From contig NZ_MWLO01000137.1 of assembly GCF_002198735.1 (NCBI RefSeq), positions 1 through 64,000 of the forward strand: a stretch of DNA of 64,000 nt, read 5' to 3'. A program made the translations under genes and the position numbers. The first letter of the stretch is position 1; each line of letters opens with the position of its first letter. Of this stretch, positions 60,022-64,000 are shown piece after piece. This stretch comes from Ideonella sp. A 288. Lineage in GTDB: Bacteria; Pseudomonadota; Gammaproteobacteria; Burkholderiales; Burkholderiaceae_C. The notes beneath the pieces are model-generated. The model saw only the letters and a list, made by a program, of their open reading frames with translations. It was not told the origin of the DNA and did no database searches.

Positions 60022-60915
60022 ATGACCTCTCGCCGTGATTTCCTCGCGCTCGCCCCGGGTCTGCTGGCCCCGCTGTCCAGCATGGCCCAGCAGGCCGGGA
60101 CAGACAGCATGCTGCGCTTCAATACGACGCAAGGGCTGATCGACATCCAGCTTTACGACACCGGCGCGCCCAACACGGTGGCCAACTTCCTGGGCTACGT
60201 GCGGCGCAAGTCCTACGAAGGGTCGATCTTCCACCGCAGCGTGCCGGGCTTCATCGTCCAGGCGGGCGGTTTCGCGTACACCGACGCCAGCCGCGGAATC
60301 ACCGCCGTCCCTGCGCAGGTGCCGGTGATCAACGAGTTCAGTGCCACGCGCTCCAACGTCCGCGGCACGGTGGCCATGGCCAAGCTCGGGGGCAATCCGA
60401 ACAGCGCCACCAACCAGTGGTTCGTCAACCTGGCCAACAACTCCTCCAACCTCGACACCCAGAACGGCGGCTTCAGTGTCTTCGGGCGGGTGACGACCAG
60501 CGGCATGGTGGTGTTCGATGCCATCGCGCGGCTGCGCACCATCGACTACCGCGCCCGGTCGAACAACGGTGCGCTGGGGGAACTCCCGGTCGTCAACTTC
60601 ACGGGCACCACGGTGCTGCCCGACAACGTGGTGCGCGTGCTCAGCGTGACCGAACTCGGCTCCCCGGCCACGCTGAGCGATTCCGACCGGGTGTTCAACT
60701 ACCTCGAGGCCACCTACCCGCAGTTCGCGTCACCCGCGGACTCCGGCTCGGGCAATGCCCTGGGCTACTACTACCGGTACTACCGCGGCACCAACAGCTA
60801 CGTCGGCACGCAAGGCGGCTCGGTGTTCTACCTGGTGCCCGCGCTCAGCCCCGACATCACCCGGCTGGGCAGCCTGGCCGACTGGCTGGCCATCGCCGCG
60901 GCCGAAGGGTACTGA
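60022..60915 (+). CDS. Tat-exported cyclophilin-type peptidyl-prolyl isomerase with a C-terminal module
   Basis: 297 residues. The N terminus TSRRDFLALAPGLLAPLS carries a twin-arginine (SRRxFL) motif. The cyclophilin domain follows (about residues 30-220): IDIQLYDTGAPNTVANFLGY, GSIFHRSVPGFIVQAGGF, GTVAMAKLGGNPNSATNQWF and FGRVTTSGMVVFDAIA; the catalytic Arg of the FHR motif and the QWF box are present. The final 75 residues (VFNYLEATYPQF, GYYYRYYRGTNSYVGT, LADWLAIAAAEGY) form a separate aromatic-rich module. I recall similar endings on unrelated secreted proteins of betaproteobacteria, so it may be a mobile surface or sorting domain. Folding of periplasmic proline bonds is the expected activity. 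Confidence 0.8.
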   Translation: MTSRRDFLALAPGLLAPLSSMAQQAGTDSMLRFNTTQGLIDIQLYDTGAPNTVANFLGYVRRKSYEGSIFHRSVPGFIVQAGGFAYTDASRGITAVPAQVPVINEFSATRSNVRGTVAMAKLGGNPNSATNQWFVNLANNSSNLDTQNGGFSVFGRVTTSGMVVFDAIARLRTIDYRARSNNGALGELPVVNFTGTTVLPDNVVRVLSVTELGSPATLSDSDRVFNYLEATYPQFASPADSGSGNALGYYYRYYRGTNSYVGTQGGSVFYLVPALSPDITRLGSLADWLAIAAAEGY

Positions 60916-60966
60916 CGGCACGCGTGACAGGCCGGGCGGCCGTTCGGGCCTGACCGGCACGCACCA

Positions 60967-61113
60967 TCAACCGCGGGAGGCTGCCGCCGTGGCGGCCAGG
61001 GCCGGAGCGGCGGCGTCGGGCGTGGCCAGCGCATCGAGGCCCATCAACACCGACAGCGTCAGGCCGGCAGCCAGGACAACGGACAGCAGGCGGGTGGTGG
61101 TCGAGCGGTTCAT
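60967..61113 (-). CDS. Small exported peptide, unknown
   Basis: 48 residues. A Sec-type signal peptide (TTTRLLSVVLAAGLTLSVLM) is followed by a short Ala/Asp-rich tail ending TAAASRG. AGGAG lies 6 bp upstream of ATG 61113. No recognisable family. It is divergent from the AAA+ gene across a 299 bp gap that contains a strong inverted repeat at 61300-61331. Confidence 0.55.
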   Translation of the reverse strand: MNRSTTTRLLSVVLAAGLTLSVLMGLDALATPDAAAPALAATAAASRG

Positions 61114-61299
61114 GTGCATCTCCTGGGTGGGCTGGATCGGATGGATGCAGTGTCGGCAACCACGCCAACCGCCGCGAGCCCGTTGCGACCAACTGCAGCG
61201 CGCGGGCGATGAAACGCCGGCACCGGCGACGGATGTCCACCCCGGCCGGAGCACCAGCCTTGTGCAGGGGCACTCGTCCAGGCGGGTTGCGCCGGGCCC

Positions 61300-61331
61300 G
61301 GCAGTTGCTAGGATCATTGCCAGCAACTGCC
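61300..61331. promoter_or_regulatory. Palindrome overlapping a candidate promoter of the AAA+ gene
   Basis: Perfect 10 bp arms GGCAGTTGCT (61300-61309) and AGCAACTGCC (61322-61331) with a 12-nt centre. A plus-strand TTGCGC (61287-61292) and TAGGAT (61309-61314) with a 16 bp spacer overlap it, so a regulator could block transcription. The rest of the gap 61114-61412 shows nothing else that I recognise. Confidence 0.45.
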
Positions 61332-61412
61332 GTCGGTTCCTGCCGCTGATCGTGGCTTGGCCCGGTGGATGGTTTGCTGCAATGGGTCAGCAGGACAGCA
61401 AGGAGTTCGTGC

Positions 61413-62420
61413 ATGGCAACTTCGTCGACCGACCTGGTCACCGTCTCGCCGCGCAGCGGCGGCATGCCGATCGCGAGCATGCGCCGCGTCTACCGATGCG
61501 ACGAGGTCGAGCGCCGGCTGACCAAGCTGCCGCCCAAGGAGCACGAGAGCCTGCGCAGCACCTACGAGCGCATGCTCGAGAAGGGCCCAGAGCGTTTCCA
61601 GGTCAAGCCCTCCGGGCTGCCGGCGATGGCCCACCTGTACGACGAGCTGCCGAACTTCCACGAGGTGCTCGACGACATCCGCCGCCAGCTCGCGCTGTGC
61701 CACGACAGCCGCGACGCGCTCGAGATCACGCCGATGCTGCTGCTGGGGCCGCCGGGGGTGGGCAAGACCCACTTCGCGCGTGAAGTGGCCCAGTTGCTGG
61801 GCACCGGCATGGGTTTCGTGCCGATGAGCTCGCTCACCGCGGGCTGGGTGCTGTCAGGGGCGTCGTCGCAGTGGAAGGGCGCGCGGCCGGGCAAGGTGTT
61901 CGAGACCCTGGTCGACGGCCAGTACGCCAACCCGGTGATGGTGGTCGACGAGATCGACAAGGCCCGCGGCGAGCACGCCTACGATCCGCTGGGCGCGCTG
62001 TACAGCCTGCTCGAGCACGACACCGCCAAGCAGTTCGTCGACGAGTTTGCCGAGGTGGCGGTGGACGCCAGTCAGGTGATCTGGGTGGCCACGGCCAACG
62101 ACGAGCGGGCGATTCCCGAGCCCATCCTCAACCGCGTCAACGTCTACACGGTGCAGGCGCCCGATCGCGACGCCGCCCGCACCATCGCGCGGCGGCTGTA
62201 CGACAGCCTGCGCGCGCAGCACGACTGGGGCGAGCGCTTCGAGCCCGAGCCCAGCGAAGCGGTGCAGGAACGCATGGCCGAGCTCGCCCCGCGCGAAATG
62301 CGCCGGGCCTGGATGACCGCCTTCGGCAATGCGCGCCTCGACGGCCGCGGCCGCATCGAGCCGCAGGATCTGCCGTCGGCGGGGGCGGGCAAGCGCGCAC
62401 CGCCCGGGTTCGTGCACTGA
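61413..62420 (+). CDS. AAA+ ATPase, Lon-like ATPase domain without protease
   Basis: 335 residues. Walker A is LGPPGVGKTHFAREVAQLLG (about 110-129), Walker B is VMVVDEIDKA, sensor 1 is IWVATANDE, followed by IPEPILNRVNVYTV and a C-terminal lid domain. The pattern is closest to the AAA module of Lon, but the Ser-Lys protease domain is absent, and the N-terminal region (about 1-80) is not the Lon substrate-binding domain. Function unknown; probably a remodelling ATPase. AAGGAG lies 7 bp before ATG 61413. It is convergent with the chemoreceptor gene. Confidence 0.85.
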   Translation: MATSSTDLVTVSPRSGGMPIASMRRVYRCDEVERRLTKLPPKEHESLRSTYERMLEKGPERFQVKPSGLPAMAHLYDELPNFHEVLDDIRRQLALCHDSRDALEITPMLLLGPPGVGKTHFAREVAQLLGTGMGFVPMSSLTAGWVLSGASSQWKGARPGKVFETLVDGQYANPVMVVDEIDKARGEHAYDPLGALYSLLEHDTAKQFVDEFAEVAVDASQVIWVATANDERAIPEPILNRVNVYTVQAPDRDAARTIARRLYDSLRAQHDWGERFEPEPSEAVQERMAELAPREMRRAWMTAFGNARLDGRGRIEPQDLPSAGAGKRAPPGFVH

Positions 62421-62469
62421 TCGGCCAGGGAGAGGGAGTACCTCGCCCGGCAGGGTCAGCCGGCGTCGA

Positions 62470-64000
62470 TTAGAACGTCTCCCAATCGGCGTCGGCGCTC
62501 GGCTTGTTCTGGGCGGACGCCGGTTTGACCGGCCTCGGTGCGGCCGCTGCCGGCGATGCTGCGGCGGGCCGAGCGGCCGACGGCGCGGACACCGCCCGGG
62601 ACGGCGCGCTGGCGCCGAACGACGACGCGCCGGACCCGAGCCGGAAGAAGCCCACCACCTCGGCCAGCGCATTGCCCTGGTGACGCAGGCTCTCGGCCGC
62701 TGCGGCGCTCTCTTCCACCAGCGCCGCGTTCTGCTGCGTCACCTGGTCGAGTTGCGACACCGCGGTGCTGACCTGGTCGATGCCGCTGGTCTGTTCGGCG
62801 GTCGCGCTGGAGATCTCGCCGATCAGGTCGGTGACGCGATTGACCTGCGCCACGATGTCGGTCATGGCCTGACCGGCCGCGCCGACCAGGCGGGTGCCGG
62901 CCTCCACCTTGTCGACGCTGGCGCCGATCAGGGCCTTGATCTCGCGCGCCGCCTCGGCGCTTCGTTGGGCCAGCGAACGCACTTCGCCGGCCACCACCGC
63001 GAAGCCGCGGCCCTGCTCGCCGGCGCGGGCTGCTTCCACCGCAGCATTCAGCGCCAGGATGTTGGTCTGGAAGGCGATGCCGTCGATCACGCCGATGATG
63101 TCGGCGATCTTCTTCGACGACGCGCTGATGTCCTGCATCGTCGACACCACCTGGCCGACCACCTCGCCGCCCTTGGCCGCAGCGCCCGACGCCGACGCCG
63201 CCAGCTGGTTGGCCTGCTGCGCGGTGTCGGCGTTGTGGCGCACGGTGCTGCTCAGCTCCTCCATCGACGAGGCGGTCTGCTGCAGGTTGCTGGCCTGCTG
63301 CTCGGTGCGCTGGCTGAGGTCGGTGTTGCCGGCCGCGATCTGCGTCGCGCCGGTGGCGATCGAGTCGCTGCTGGCGCGCACCCGGCCCACGATGCCGGAC
63401 AGGCCGGACTGCATACGGGCCATCGCCGCGACGATGCTGGATTCGTCGCCGGGCGCCACATGGATCGCATGGCCGAGATCGCCCTCGGCGACCGCGTTGG
63501 CCAGCCGCACCACCTCGGACGGCTCGCCGCCGAGCTGCCGTGTCACCGACCGTGACACCGCCCAGGCGAGCCCGGCACCGGCCACCAGGCCGATGGCCAG
63601 CAGCGCGGAGGACAGCCACAACATCGCCTGGTAGCGGGCCTGGCCCTCGACGTAGAGCTTCTCGGCCTCGTTGACCTGCAGGGCCACCAGTTCGCCCATG
63701 GTCTTGTCGGCCTGGCCAGACAAACCCGGCGCCAGCTCCAGCACGATGCGGCGCGCGGAGGCGGCATCGCCCGCGCGAAGCGCCGCCAGGGCAGGCTTGA
63801 TGGCCTCCGACACGAAGCGGCCCCGGGCCGCGGCGTAGGTCGTGGCCAGCACCTTCTCCGCGTCGGTCAGGTAAGTCGCCGAATAGGCCGCCCACACCTT
63901 GGTGATGGCGGCCGCGTTGGCCTCGACCTCGGTCAGTCGCGCCGGCACCGCTGGTGCCGCCGGGTCGGCCACGGCCGCCGTCAGGTGCTGCAGGTTGCGG
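62470..64000 (-). CDS. Methyl-accepting chemotaxis protein (5' end cut by window)
   Basis: Partial; about 510 C-terminal residues are present and the first transmembrane helix lies beyond base 64000. In order: part of a periplasmic four-helix-bundle ligand domain, transmembrane helix 2 ([20 protein letters not shown]), a HAMP domain, and the cytoplasmic signalling hairpin with the invariant tip [20 protein letters not shown]. The C-terminal tail is Ala/Pro-rich and ends in DWETF, close to the NWETF pentapeptide that tethers CheR and CheB. It senses an unknown ligand and signals through CheA/CheW. Confidence 0.94.
   Translation of the reverse strand, partial: RNLQHLTAAVADPAAPAVPARLTEVEANAAAITKVWAAYSATYLTDAEKVLATTYAAARGRFVSEAIKPALAALRAGDAASARRIVLELAPGLSGQADKTMGELVALQVNEAEKLYVEGQARYQAMLWLSSALLAIGLVAGAGLAWAVSRSVTRQLGGEPSEVVRLANAVAEGDLGHAIHVAPGDESSIVAAMARMQSGLSGIVGRVRASSDSIATGATQIAAGNTDLSQRTEQQASNLQQTASSMEELSSTVRHNADTAQQANQLAASASGAAAKGGEVVGQVVSTMQDISASSKKIADIIGVIDGIAFQTNILALNAAVEAARAGEQGRGFAVVAGEVRSLAQRSAEAAREIKALIGASVDKVEAGTRLVGAAGQAMTDIVAQVNRVTDLIGEISSATAEQTSGIDQVSTAVSQLDQVTQQNAALVEESAAAAESLRHQGNALAEVVGFFRLGSGASSFGASAPSRAVSAPSAARPAAASPAAAAPRPVKPASAQNKPSADADWETF

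Overview
The window is uniformly GC-rich chromosomal DNA from a betaproteobacterium, most likely Burkholderiales of the Rubrivivax/Leptothrix/Ideonella kind. This is inferred from the gene set and its order: an Mla operon, gltBD, a pilMNOPQ-aroKB-dgt run, cyaY facing an lptM-like gene, a rearranged general secretion (gsp) cluster, a trimeric Burkholderia-type porin and coq7. I see no tRNA, rRNA, CRISPR array, prophage or intact insertion sequence. Genes are tightly packed with many 1-8 bp stop/start overlaps.

Layout. 1-1655: a membrane Ser/Thr kinase running off the left edge. 1745-6300: an ABC importer of the NMT1/THI5 type (ATPase, two permeases, binding protein) with a RutR-like TetR regulator at its 3' end; a RutR-type palindrome lies just upstream at 6333-6352. 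6411-13842: sugar metabolism, with a HAD hydrolase, pgi and tal on the minus strand, then zwf-hexR on the plus strand behind a textbook HexR box (11487-11501); a c'-type cytochrome and a secreted beta-helix protein lie between them, divergently, across a cluster of CGCAGG palindromes. 13879-17756: the phospholipid-trafficking genes mlaF-E-D-A-C-B. 17923-24273: gltB-gltD with a promoter. 24336-24487: REP-like palindromes. 24561-35427: one minus-strand series of ten near-contiguous genes, pilM-N-O-P-Q, an Ig-like lipoprotein, aroK, aroB, dgt and a RAYT-type transposase homologue that has lost its HUH motif. 35617-38001: PBP1A, divergent from pilM. 38049-38609: cyaY and an lptM-like lipoprotein. 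38638-42633: a peptide ABC transporter without a binding protein. 42883-43929: porin. 44188-45270: coq7 and an OsmC-like protein. 45439-45580: a candidate small RNA upstream of ilvA. 47264-48376: a divergent CobT homologue. 48467-59648: type II secretion, gspC divergent from gspG-H-I-J-K-L-M-N-D-E-F. 59680-62420: a small rod-protein-like gene, a Tat-exported cyclophilin with an extra C-terminal module, a 48-residue exported peptide and a Lon-like AAA+ ATPase. 62470-64000: a chemoreceptor running off the right edge.

Most genes are housekeeping and envelope functions. The most interesting items are the structured RNA with an anti-Shine-Dalgarno loop at 45474-45580, the HUH-less transposase relative embedded in the pil-aro-dgt series next to REP-like repeats, the RutR-type operator paired with an NMT1/THI5 importer, the Tat cyclophilin fused to a separate C-terminal module, the repeated CGCAGG palindromes at 10257-10345 and the palindrome-overlapped promoter at 61287-61331. 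Start sites are often ambiguous because GTG and TTG starts and overlaps are common; alternatives are given with each gene.
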